A DNA stretch of 64,000 nucleotides, taken from NCBI RefSeq assembly GCF_029537485.1, contig NZ_JARPUS010000018.1, positions 1 to 64,000 on the forward strand, in the 5' to 3' direction. The notes beneath the pieces were generated by a model. The model was not told the DNA's origin. It did no database searches and saw nothing but the letters and a program-made list of their open reading frames with translations. A program made the translations under genes and the position numbers. Below are positions 8,330 through 16,655 of the stretch, piece after piece; positions within the stretch are counted from its first letter, which is position 1, and the number at the start of each line of letters is the position of its first letter. Source of the DNA: Pseudomonas sp. GOM6 (lineage in GTDB: Bacteria; Pseudomonadota; Gammaproteobacteria; Pseudomonadales; Pseudomonadaceae).

Positions 8330-9679
8330 ATGACAACAACAAGATTCCCCGACCTGCTCAGCGAAGTCCGCGCCTTCCGCGCCGCCCACCCCGACGTGCG
8401 CTACGTCGACCTGATCTGCCTGGACATCCCCGGGCACTTCTACGGCAAGCGCTACCCCCTCGACATGCTGGAGAAGGTCGCCGCCGGCGGCCCGCTCAAG
8501 CTGCCGCAGAACTGCGTGCTGCTCGGCGCCCAGGGTGGCCTGCACCCGATCGGCGACTACTGCTTCAATGACGGCGACCCGGACGCCCCGCGCCGGCTGA
8601 TTCCCGGCACCCTCAAGCCAGTGCGCTGGGAGAAGCAGCCGCTGGGGCAGATGCTGATCAGCTCCGACGGCACCGAAGCGCCCATCGAGTTCGAACCGCG
8701 CGAGGTGCTGGCCCGTGTACTGAAGCGTCTGCAGGCCAAGGGCATTCGCCCGGTGGTGGCCTTCGAGCTGGAGTTCTACCTGTTCGACCGCACGCTGGAC
8801 AGCGGCCTGCCGCAGTTCCCGCGCGACCCACTGACCGGCGACGAGGACGACCAGCCGAACATGCACATCGAGCGCCTGTCGCGCTTCTCCGAGGTGCTGC
8901 ACGACATGGTCGAGGCCGCCCAGGAGCAGGGCGTCGACGCCAACGTAATCACCGCCGAACTCGGCCCGGGGCAGTTCGAGATCAACTTCGCCCACTGCGA
9001 CGATGGCCTGCACGCCGCCGACCAGGCCGCCCTGTTCTGCCGCAGCACTCGCGGCGTGGCGATGAAACATGGGTACAGGGCCAGCTTCATGAGCAAGCCC
9101 TACCTGGACGCACCGGGCAGCGGCATGCACGTGCACGTCAGCCTGTACGACCGCGACGGCCGCAACCTGCTCGACCAGGACGAGCAACGCCCGCTGCGCC
9201 ACGCCGTGGCCGGCTGCCTGGCGTTGCTGCCGCACTGCATGCCGATCTTCGCCCCCAACCACAACGCCTTCCGCCGCTACGGCGCCATGGTCAACTCGGC
9301 GAGCAAGGCCAGCTGGGGCTTCGAGGACCGCGACGCGTGCATCCGCATCCCGGAATCCGACGGCAGGAACCTGCGCCTCGAACACCGCCTGGCCGGCGCC
9401 GACGCCAACCCCTACCTGGTCCTCGCGGCCATCCTCAGCGGCATGGAGCACGGCCTGGAACAGCGCCTGCAGCCGATCGCCCCGCTCAATGACGACCGTG
9501 ACAGCGGCATCGACTTTCCCAAGGACATGCTCACCGCCGTGGCGCAGATGGCCTGCCACGAGGTTGTGAAAGAGAAGCTCGGTAGCGAGTTCGTCTTCGT
9601 CTACAGCGAGAACAAGCGCCAGGACCACCTGCAGTTCATGCACGCCATCAGCGCGCGGGAGTACCGCTGGTTCCTCTAG
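8330..9679 (+). CDS. Glutamine-synthetase-family gamma-glutamyl-amine ligase (PuuA-like)
   Basis: The 449-residue protein has the glutamine synthetase catalytic fold, with GPGQFEINF, GSGMHVHVS and the C-terminal LEHRLAGADANPYL motif that binds glutamate and metal. It fits the gamma-glutamylputrescine synthetase branch, which ligates glutamate to an amine with ATP, better than GlnA. The neighbouring oxidase and PuuR-like regulator support this. The ATG at 8330 (MTTTRFPDLL) is preferred to an upstream GTG at 8297 that would overlap the regulator. The Shine-Dalgarno is weak, so coupling to the regulator is likely. Confidence 0.8.
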   Translation: MTTTRFPDLLSEVRAFRAAHPDVRYVDLICLDIPGHFYGKRYPLDMLEKVAAGGPLKLPQNCVLLGAQGGLHPIGDYCFNDGDPDAPRRLIPGTLKPVRWEKQPLGQMLISSDGTEAPIEFEPREVLARVLKRLQAKGIRPVVAFELEFYLFDRTLDSGLPQFPRDPLTGDEDDQPNMHIERLSRFSEVLHDMVEAAQEQGVDANVITAELGPGQFEINFAHCDDGLHAADQAALFCRSTRGVAMKHGYRASFMSKPYLDAPGSGMHVHVSLYDRDGRNLLDQDEQRPLRHAVAGCLALLPHCMPIFAPNHNAFRRYGAMVNSASKASWGFEDRDACIRIPESDGRNLRLEHRLAGADANPYLVLAAILSGMEHGLEQRLQPIAPLNDDRDSGIDFPKDMLTAVAQMACHEVVKEKLGSEFVFVYSENKRQDHLQFMHAISAREYRWFL

Positions 9680-9698
9680 CCCGGCGGGCTCAGGGTAG

Positions 9699-9725
9699 GC
9701 TGGGTAGAGCGCCGCGAAACCCAGC
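9699..9725. repeat. Small hairpin repeat downstream of the ligase
   Basis: The arms GCTGGGT (9699-9705) and ACCCAGC (9719-9725) form a hairpin 20 bases after the ligase stop. The sequence resembles the GTAGG(T/C)TGGG intergenic repeat also seen near 26381. No T-run follows, so a termination role is uncertain. The remaining bases to the tRNA show nothing recognisable. Confidence 0.45.
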
Positions 9726-9809
9726 GCACCACCCGTTCACCAGGCAATGCCCGAGCAACCGCGCAAGGCAATTGCCCGGCCCGCAACCAGCTGCTAATTT
9801 GCCAGCCAC

Positions 9810-9885
9810 GCCGGTGTAGCTCAGTCGGTAGAGCAGCGCACTCGTAACGCGAAGGTCGCAGGTTCGATTCCTGTCTCCGGCACCA
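9810..9885 (+). tRNA. tRNA-Thr (anticodon CGU)
   Basis: A 76-base cloverleaf is readable, with CCA encoded. The D stem is GCTC/GAGC, the anticodon loop CTCGTAA carries CGT, and the T arm contains GGTTCGATTCC. CGU decodes ACG (Thr). Relative to perfect pairing there is a U6-U67 mismatch in the acceptor stem and an A31-C39 mismatch at the end of the anticodon stem. Confidence 0.92.
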
Positions 9886-9920
9886 GTCATCCCGTTTCAA
9901 GCAGTGCCATGCCCCCCAAC

Positions 9921-9949
9921 AAGCCCGCGCCGCGCGGGCTTATTGTTTT
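9921..9949 (+). terminator. Terminator after tRNA-Thr
   Basis: The perfect 9-bp stem AAGCCCGCG (9921-9929) pairs with CGCGGGCTT (9933-9941) and is followed by a T-rich tail. From here to the kinase start at 10091 no clear promoter match or other feature is visible. Confidence 0.85.
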
Positions 9950-10090
9950 ATGCAGCGCCAACCCGTCGCACCTGCCAAGTCTGGGGCAAGCTGTCTCCAG
10001 ATCAGGCCATGACAGCCTCGCCACAAAAGCCGGGGTGATTCAGGGTTCATCTAAGCTATTTGACTGCACCTGCCAGTAGTGGGGCTTTGA

Positions 10091-12790
10091 ATGCGAGAGA
10101 CGTCCAAACAAGAACGAACCGATGAAGCCCTTGCAGAGCAGGCAGAACGCCTCAAGTGCATCATCGACGGCACCAACATTGGTACATGGGAGTGGAACGT
10201 TCAGACCGGGGAAACCACCTTCAATGAACGCTGGGCGGAGATCATCGGCTACCGCCTTGAAGAACTGGCCCCCGTCGACATCAACACCTGGTTGAACCAC
10301 GCCCATCCCGATGACCTCACCGAGTCAGGCGCCCGCCTGGAGCGCCACTTCAGGGGCGAAACACCCTTTTATGACTATCAGTGTCGAATGCGCCACAAGT
10401 CGGGCCGCTGGGTGTGGGTGCATGACCGTGGACGGGTAGTGAGCTGGACCGCTGACGGCAAGCCTCTGATGATGTATGGCACCCATGCCGACATCACCGA
10501 GATGCGCGAGCAGCAGGAGCAGGCCCATCGCACCAGTACTCAACTGCAGGCCATTCTCGACTCGGCAACCGGCGTCAGTGTCATCGCCACCAACCCTGAT
10601 GGGCTGATTACGCTGTTCAACCGCGGCGCTCAACGCCTGCTGGGCTATCAGGCAGAGGAAGTGGTTGGGCTCCAGACTCCGGCCTTGATCCACCTGGGTG
10701 AAGAGGTGGAGCAACGAGGCCGCGAGCTTTCCCAGCTGGTAGGTCGCGAAATCAGTGGTTTCGAGGTTTTCGTCCATCTGGCGCGGCAGGGAGAGCCCGA
10801 AACGCGGCAGTGGACCTACGTACACAAGGATGGCTCTCGGCGCCGGGTAAACCTGACGGTGAGTGCCATCTTCGACCGGGAGGGCTCGCCCTCCGGTTTT
10901 CTGGGCATTGCCAGCGATATATCCGAGCTGGAGGCCACTGCTGGCGCGTTGCAGGAGAGCGAAAACCGTTTCCGGGAGCTGGTGGCCAACCTGCCCGGGG
11001 TTGTCTATCGCTGTGAAAACGATGCCGATTGGACCATGCGTTACATGAGCGATGAGGTCGCTTCCCTGACCGGCTTTCCGGCCAGTGACTTCATTGATAA
11101 CCGTGTACGCAGCTTCTCCAGTGTCGTGCACCCTGATGACCTGCACATCACCTACCAGTCTGTCGAAGCCATTGAGCGACATGAAAAATTTGAGCTGACC
11201 TACCGGCTCCAGCATGTCGACGGTCACAGCGTCTGGGTACGCGAGCAGGGGCGGGGGGAGTATGGCGCCAACGGCGAGCTGCTCTGGGTATCCGGCTTTA
11301 TCTGGGATATCAGCGACCGCAAGGCCGCCGAGGATGCACTGAGCGTGAGCGAGCGGCGTTTCAGTAGCGCATTCAATACCGCCCCCCAGGGCATGGCCAT
11401 CGTCGACCTTGACGGGCGCTGGATGGAGGTCAATGACGCCCTCTGTCGCATGCTGGGGTACAGCCGTGAGGAATTACTGCAGCTCGACTTTCAGCACATC
11501 ACTCATCCCGATGACCTGGCCAAGGATTTGGCGCTTCTGCAGCAGCTTGTGGAGGGCGTGATCGCCGACTACCAGCTGGATAAGCGTTACGTCGACAAGC
11601 GCGGCAACGTGCTGTGGATTCTGCTCAGTGTGTCGTTGGTCCGCGATGCTCAGGGTTTACCCCTGCACTTCGTGTCACAGATTCAGGACATCACGGATCG
11701 CTTCGAGGCCGAGAAACGCCTGCGCGAGCGTGAAGAGTACCTCAGCACCCTGCTGGACAACGTCATTGACGCCATCGTGACCATCGACGAGAGAGGGCAG
11801 ATTGAAACCTTCAACCCGGCTGCCGAGCGGATTTTCGGTTACACGAAGGCAGACGTGACAGGGCAAAACGTTAAATTGCTGATGCCCAAGCACTACCGCG
11901 ATCAGCATGATGAGTTCCTATTGGCCTACCGCAAGAGTGGCGTGCCCCGCATGCTGGGTAAGGACCTGGAATTGCCTGGACTGCGGCGCAATGGCGAGTT
12001 GTTCACCATGGAGCTCGCGGTGTCGCAGATCACCCTGCAGGGTCAGCGTCGCTTTATCGCCGTAATCCGCGACATCAGCGAGCGCAAGCGCATCGAGCGC
12101 ATGAAGAATGAGTTCGTCTCCACCGTCAGCCACGAGTTGCGCACACCGCTCACCTCAATTGCCGGAGCGCTCGGCCTGATCAACGGCGGAGCGTTGGGCG
12201 AGGTCCCTGCACAGATGGGGGAAATGTTGCGGATCGCCCAGAGCAACAGCCAGCGCTTGTCAGGTTTGATCAATGACCTGCTGGACATGGACAAGCTGGT
12301 GGCCGGCAAAATGACGTTTGATCTGCACACCCTGCAACTCTGGCCGCTGCTGGAGACGGCCGTCGAACAGAACCAGCCCTATGCCACGCAGCATTCGGTG
12401 ACTCTGCAGTTGAAGCCGCCGCCGCTGGAGGTCGAGGTGCGGGTGGACAGGCAGCGCTTTGATCAGATCATGGCCAACCTGCTCTCCAATGCGGCCAAGT
12501 TCTCTGCGCCGGGCGCTGACGTTGAGGTTTCTGCAGCCCTGGTCGAAACACGGGTGCGCATCAGTGTGCGTGACTTCGGCGTGGGGATCCCTGAGGCCTT
12601 TCGCGCGCGCATTTTTGGCAAGTTCTCACAGGCTGATGCCACGGATACCCGGCAGAAAGGCGGGACCGGCCTGGGGCTGGCGATCACCAAGGAACTGATT
12701 GAACGCATGGCGGGAGCCATCGGCTTTGAGTCCGTCGAGGGCCAGGGCACGGTCTTCTGGGTGGAGCTGCCCGTGGAGCAACAGCCTTGA
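10091..12790 (+). CDS. Soluble multi-PAS sensor histidine kinase (first of four)
   Basis: This 899-residue protein has five tandem PAS domains (roughly 17-140, 148-275, 287-410, 416-540 and 548-665), then HisKA and an HATPase domain. The phospho-acceptor is H681 in TVSHELRTPLTSI. The N box (NLLSNAAKFS) and G boxes (DFGVGI, KGGTGLGLA) are intact, so it should be active. It has no membrane segment and no receiver domain, so it is a cytosolic sensor that must pass phosphate to a separate receiver. The stop overlaps the next start (TTGA). The DNA reads less GC-rich than the flanking housekeeping genes. The PAS ligands are unknown. Confidence 0.9.
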   Translation: MRETSKQERTDEALAEQAERLKCIIDGTNIGTWEWNVQTGETTFNERWAEIIGYRLEELAPVDINTWLNHAHPDDLTESGARLERHFRGETPFYDYQCRMRHKSGRWVWVHDRGRVVSWTADGKPLMMYGTHADITEMREQQEQAHRTSTQLQAILDSATGVSVIATNPDGLITLFNRGAQRLLGYQAEEVVGLQTPALIHLGEEVEQRGRELSQLVGREISGFEVFVHLARQGEPETRQWTYVHKDGSRRRVNLTVSAIFDREGSPSGFLGIASDISELEATAGALQESENRFRELVANLPGVVYRCENDADWTMRYMSDEVASLTGFPASDFIDNRVRSFSSVVHPDDLHITYQSVEAIERHEKFELTYRLQHVDGHSVWVREQGRGEYGANGELLWVSGFIWDISDRKAAEDALSVSERRFSSAFNTAPQGMAIVDLDGRWMEVNDALCRMLGYSREELLQLDFQHITHPDDLAKDLALLQQLVEGVIADYQLDKRYVDKRGNVLWILLSVSLVRDAQGLPLHFVSQIQDITDRFEAEKRLREREEYLSTLLDNVIDAIVTIDERGQIETFNPAAERIFGYTKADVTGQNVKLLMPKHYRDQHDEFLLAYRKSGVPRMLGKDLELPGLRRNGELFTMELAVSQITLQGQRRFIAVIRDISERKRIERMKNEFVSTVSHELRTPLTSIAGALGLINGGALGEVPAQMGEMLRIAQSNSQRLSGLINDLLDMDKLVAGKMTFDLHTLQLWPLLETAVEQNQPYATQHSVTLQLKPPPLEVEVRVDRQRFDQIMANLLSNAAKFSAPGADVEVSAALVETRVRISVRDFGVGIPEAFRARIFGKFSQADATDTRQKGGTGLGLAITKELIERMAGAIGFESVEGQGTVFWVELPVEQQP

Positions 12791-14694
12791 TCCGGCCCAA
12801 CCACACGCCAAGCGTCATTGCCTGGATATGGCTTGTGGCGACACTGCTGGTCATGGGCGGCCTGGTGGAGCTTGGGCTGTGGCGCTACAACCAGTACAGG
12901 GATCAGGAAGAGCAGCGTTTTCTGCGTGCCCAGGGCTATGAAATGAGGGCGGTTCTGTTGGCCGAACTCAATGCCACGTTGCACCTCGCCAGCGGCTTGG
13001 CCAGTTACATACCGGCCAAGCAGGGCCGCCTGGACGCGACCGAACTGCAACCCTGGCTGCGTGGACTGTTCACCCAGGGACGCTATATCCGCAATATCGG
13101 CTTGGCGCCGGATAACCGGATTGCTTACCTCTACCCGCTTGCAGGAAACGAGTCCGCTCTGGGGCTTTACTACCCCGACCTTGCCGAGCAGTGGCCGCAG
13201 GTTCAGCAGATCATCGCAAACAGGGCGCCGCAGCTGGATGGCCCCCTGAATCTGGTGCAGGGCGGTAGGGGGCTTGTCTACAGGGTGCCGGTGTATCTGC
13301 AGGATCAACACTACTGGGGGCTGATCAGCACGGTGATTGATTACGACCGGCTCATGGCTTACCTGGATGCCTTGGCGCGCCAGCGTGATCTCGCGATTGC
13401 CCTGCTACCCTTCGATGCCCCGCCAGCAGCCTCGGCCGGCAACGTTCGCCTGCCGGTATCGCTGGCCGGAGCGCAATGGCAACTGCAGGTTTCGAGTACA
13501 TCCCCGCCGCGGGTTGCTTTAGGCCTGGCCAGGGCTTTGGGCTGGAGCATGGCCCTGCTCATCACCTGCCTGGCGGCCTGGATGATGCATCTGCACCGTC
13601 GCAGAGCTAGCCTGGCTCAGGCGCTGAGCAGGAGCCAGCAGGATTTCATGCGAGCCTTCGACCTGGCGCCACAGGGAATGGCCATGCTCAACGCCTCGGG
13701 GTATCTGCTGGAAGCCAACCAGGCGCTGCGCCAACTTCTCAAGCGCAGCCACAAGGAGTTGGTCGGCGCGGTACTGGCTGATTTCTGCCTGCCGAGTGAC
13801 CGTGAACTGTTGCACCAACATCTCGCCCAAGAGTCCGGACAGTCGCGCCTGGGCTGGTGGATACGGCTGCTGGATGCAGAGCAGAACCCTGTCGACGTCG
13901 AATGCAGTGCCTCCTGGCTTGGCCAGTCGGTGACGGGCGAAGCACTCTGCATCCTGCATATTCAGGACATCACCGAGCGTTTGCGCCTTCAGCAGTTGCA
14001 GCGCGAGTTCATTGCCAGCGTCAGCCATGAGCTGCGCACCCCCCTGACCTCCATCGCAGGCTCGCTCGGCCTGATCAACGGCGGCGCGCTGGGCGAGGTA
14101 CCGCCAGCGATGCAGTCACTGCTGCACATCGCGCAAGCCAACAGTTCGCGCTTGCAGGAGCTGATCAACGACCTGCTCGACATGGAAAAGCTGATGGCCG
14201 GAAAAATGCGCTACGACATCCGCGAGCACCCCATCTGGCCGCTGCTTGAAGATGCCGTAACGCACAACCAGCCGTATGCCGACCAGTATCAGGTTGGGCT
14301 TGAGCTGGTCGGTAATCCTCTAGAGGTCAACGTCGCCTTCGATAGCCAGCGTCTGACCCAGGTCCTGGCCAACCTGATTTCCAACGCGGTCAAGTTCTCC
14401 CCGCCCGGATCGGTCGTAACACTCAAGGCAACTGTCGACCACGACTGGCTGCGGGTTAGTGTCAAGGATTGGGGTATCGGCATTAAGGACGAATTCAAGA
14501 GCCGAATATTCAGCCGGTTTTCTCAGGCGGACGCCGGCGATGCCAGGCAGAAGGGCGGCACCGGGTTGGGACTGGCCATCTGCAAGGAGCTGATCGAAGC
14601 CATGTCGGGACGCATGGGTTACGAGTCACAGGAACACCTGGGCAGCACCTTCTGGTTCGAGCTGCCCATTGCCAATCAGGTGGTCAAGGTATGA
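12787..14694 (+). CDS. CHASE-domain membrane sensor histidine kinase (second of four)
   Basis: This 635-residue protein has a TM helix (about 10-32), a periplasmic CHASE-like domain (about 40-240), a second TM helix (about 245-265), one PAS domain (about 285-400), HisKA with H414 and an intact HATPase. CHASE domains sense small extracellular ligands. The likely start is TTG at 12787, overlapping the previous stop. GGAG lies about 9 bases upstream, and the next in-frame ATG would fall inside the first TM helix. The ATG of the next gene overlaps its stop. It has no receiver domain of its own. Confidence 0.87.
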   Translation: MIRPNHTPSVIAWIWLVATLLVMGGLVELGLWRYNQYRDQEEQRFLRAQGYEMRAVLLAELNATLHLASGLASYIPAKQGRLDATELQPWLRGLFTQGRYIRNIGLAPDNRIAYLYPLAGNESALGLYYPDLAEQWPQVQQIIANRAPQLDGPLNLVQGGRGLVYRVPVYLQDQHYWGLISTVIDYDRLMAYLDALARQRDLAIALLPFDAPPAASAGNVRLPVSLAGAQWQLQVSSTSPPRVALGLARALGWSMALLITCLAAWMMHLHRRRASLAQALSRSQQDFMRAFDLAPQGMAMLNASGYLLEANQALRQLLKRSHKELVGAVLADFCLPSDRELLHQHLAQESGQSRLGWWIRLLDAEQNPVDVECSASWLGQSVTGEALCILHIQDITERLRLQQLQREFIASVSHELRTPLTSIAGSLGLINGGALGEVPPAMQSLLHIAQANSSRLQELINDLLDMEKLMAGKMRYDIREHPIWPLLEDAVTHNQPYADQYQVGLELVGNPLEVNVAFDSQRLTQVLANLISNAVKFSPPGSVVTLKATVDHDWLRVSVKDWGIGIKDEFKSRIFSRFSQADAGDARQKGGTGLGLAICKELIEAMSGRMGYESQEHLGSTFWFELPIANQVVKV

Positions 14695-16655
14695 CGAAAC
14701 GCAAGACTCCAAGCCATCCTCCCACGCCATCGAATGAGAGCAGCCGGCTCGCCGCCCTGCTCAAGCTCGAGCTTCTCGATACGCCTGCCGAGGCCATGTT
14801 CGACAACATCACCGCGTTGGCGGCGCAGATCTGCCAAACCCCTATTGCGCTGATCTCGTTGATCGATACCGAGCGTCAGTGGTTCAAGAGTCGGCAAGGG
14901 CTGGACGCCCATGAAACGCCGCGAGAGCTGGCCTTCTGTGCGCACGCCATCAACGGCGAAAGCCTATTCGAAGTGGAAAACGCCCAGCTCGACCCACGCT
15001 TTCGGGACAACCCGCTGGTGACCGGCGCCCCGGATATTCGCTTCTATGCGGGCATGCCACTGGCTGACGATGAGGGCCATAACCTGGGCACCCTGTGTGT
15101 GATTGATCGCCAGCCACGGCAACTCAATGCGCAACAGAAGGCAGCGCTAGGACTGCTCGCGCAGCAGGCTATTCACTTGTTCGAGCTGCGTTTGCAGACG
15201 CGCCGTCAGCGTGAGCAGGCGGCGCTGCACAAGGCAATTCTGAGCAGTGTGGGGACTGCGGTGCTGGTCACCGACATGGAGGGCGTGATCCGCCAGGCCA
15301 GTCCTGGCGTGCGTCCTCTGCTGGGCTATGAGGCGGATGCCCTGAGCGGACAAAGCCTGCAACTGATACTACCGGATGAAGATCGCCAGCTGCGCCATGA
15401 TGCAGTCAGCCCTTCCGCCAACGGCAGTCATGGACAGACCAGCCTGCATGAGTTGAGTGCCCAACACCGCAAGGGACAGCGCATTCCCGTGCTGTTCAGC
15501 CTGACGCCAATTGCCATGGATGGCAGTGCGCAGCTGGGCTATCTGTGCATCCTTAATGACCTGAGCTACCGCGAGGAAGCCCTGCAGCGCTTGCAACACA
15601 TCGCCGGGCAACTGCCGGGGGTGGTCTATCAGTTCCAGCTGCATCCCGACGGCCGCAGCTGTTTCCCCTACGCCAGCGAGGGGCTACAGGATGTGTACGG
15701 ACTGCAGCCCGAAGAGGTGCGAGAGGATGCGAGCATCGTGTTCGCACGCATCCACCCGGACGATCTTCCCGCCGTGACCAGCAGCATCCAGGCCTCAGGG
15801 GAAAACCTCAGCGTCTGGCACCAGGAGTACCGCTTCCTGCATCCCACCAAGGGGCCCATCTGGCTGGAAGGCCGAGCCATGCCGCAGCAACGTGCCGACG
15901 ACAGCATTCTCTGGCATGGCTTCATCACCGATATCACTCAGCGAAAACACCTGGAGCAGATGAAAAACGAGTTTGTCTCGACCGTCAGCCACGAGCTGCG
16001 CACCCCCCTGACCTCCATTGCCGGCTCGCTGGGTTTGATCAATGGCGAGGCGTTGGGCCCTGTGCCGGACGCCATGCGCGAGATGCTGCTGATTGCCCAA
16101 AGCAATACCCAGCGTCTGCGCCAGCTGATTGATGACCTGCTGGACATGGACAAGTTGCTCGCGGGCAAGATGAGCTTTATTCCGCAACGACTGGAACTCG
16201 ACAGCTTTCTCGCCGAGTGTGCCAGCAACCATCAGGGGTTCGCCCGTCAGCATGAGGTGCAGCTCAGCTACATCGGTGGCCCGGCAGTGCAGGTCATGGC
16301 GGACCCTCTGCGCTTGCAGCAGGTGCTGAGCAATCTGCTGTCCAATGCGCTGAAGTTCTCGCCAGCTGGGGGCCAGGTGCTGCTCTCAGGTCAATCACTA
16401 GATGGGCAGATCAGGGTTTCGGTGATGGATCAGGGTCCGGGTATTTCTGCCGAGTTTGCCGATCGGCTTTTCGAGAAGTTCGCCCAGGCCGATGCCAGTG
16501 ACCGCCGGCAGAAAGGCGGCACCGGGCTGGGACTGGCCATCAGCAAAGAGCTGATGGAGCGCATGGGCGGCGCCATTGGCTTTTCTTCACGCCCGGAAGG
16601 CGGCACGGTTTTTTGGATTGAGCTACCGGCTCCACTTAAGGATGAAACGCAATGA
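14691..16655 (+). CDS. GAF-PAS-PAS sensor histidine kinase (third of four)
   Basis: This 654-residue soluble kinase has an N-terminal GAF domain (about 20-170, with the FCAHAI segment common in this type), two PAS domains (about 180-295 and 300-420), HisKA with H434 and an intact HATPase (DQGPGI, KGGTGLGLA). The kinase core is close to that of its three neighbours, with the same ELRTPLTSIAGSLGLING run, so the cores look like tandem duplications with different sensor modules. It overlaps both neighbours by ATGA. Confidence 0.88.
   Translation: MTKRKTPSHPPTPSNESSRLAALLKLELLDTPAEAMFDNITALAAQICQTPIALISLIDTERQWFKSRQGLDAHETPRELAFCAHAINGESLFEVENAQLDPRFRDNPLVTGAPDIRFYAGMPLADDEGHNLGTLCVIDRQPRQLNAQQKAALGLLAQQAIHLFELRLQTRRQREQAALHKAILSSVGTAVLVTDMEGVIRQASPGVRPLLGYEADALSGQSLQLILPDEDRQLRHDAVSPSANGSHGQTSLHELSAQHRKGQRIPVLFSLTPIAMDGSAQLGYLCILNDLSYREEALQRLQHIAGQLPGVVYQFQLHPDGRSCFPYASEGLQDVYGLQPEEVREDASIVFARIHPDDLPAVTSSIQASGENLSVWHQEYRFLHPTKGPIWLEGRAMPQQRADDSILWHGFITDITQRKHLEQMKNEFVSTVSHELRTPLTSIAGSLGLINGEALGPVPDAMREMLLIAQSNTQRLRQLIDDLLDMDKLLAGKMSFIPQRLELDSFLAECASNHQGFARQHEVQLSYIGGPAVQVMADPLRLQQVLSNLLSNALKFSPAGGQVLLSGQSLDGQIRVSVMDQGPGISAEFADRLFEKFAQADASDRRQKGGTGLGLAISKELMERMGGAIGFSSRPEGGTVFWIELPAPLKDETQ

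Noticed and set aside
9676..9900. Minus-strand ORFs opposite tRNA-Thr (peptides with RNRTCDLRVTSALLYRLSYTG-like and RRQESNLRPSRYECAALPTELH-like runs)
   Set aside because: These are well-known false proteins produced by translating the antisense of a tRNA gene.
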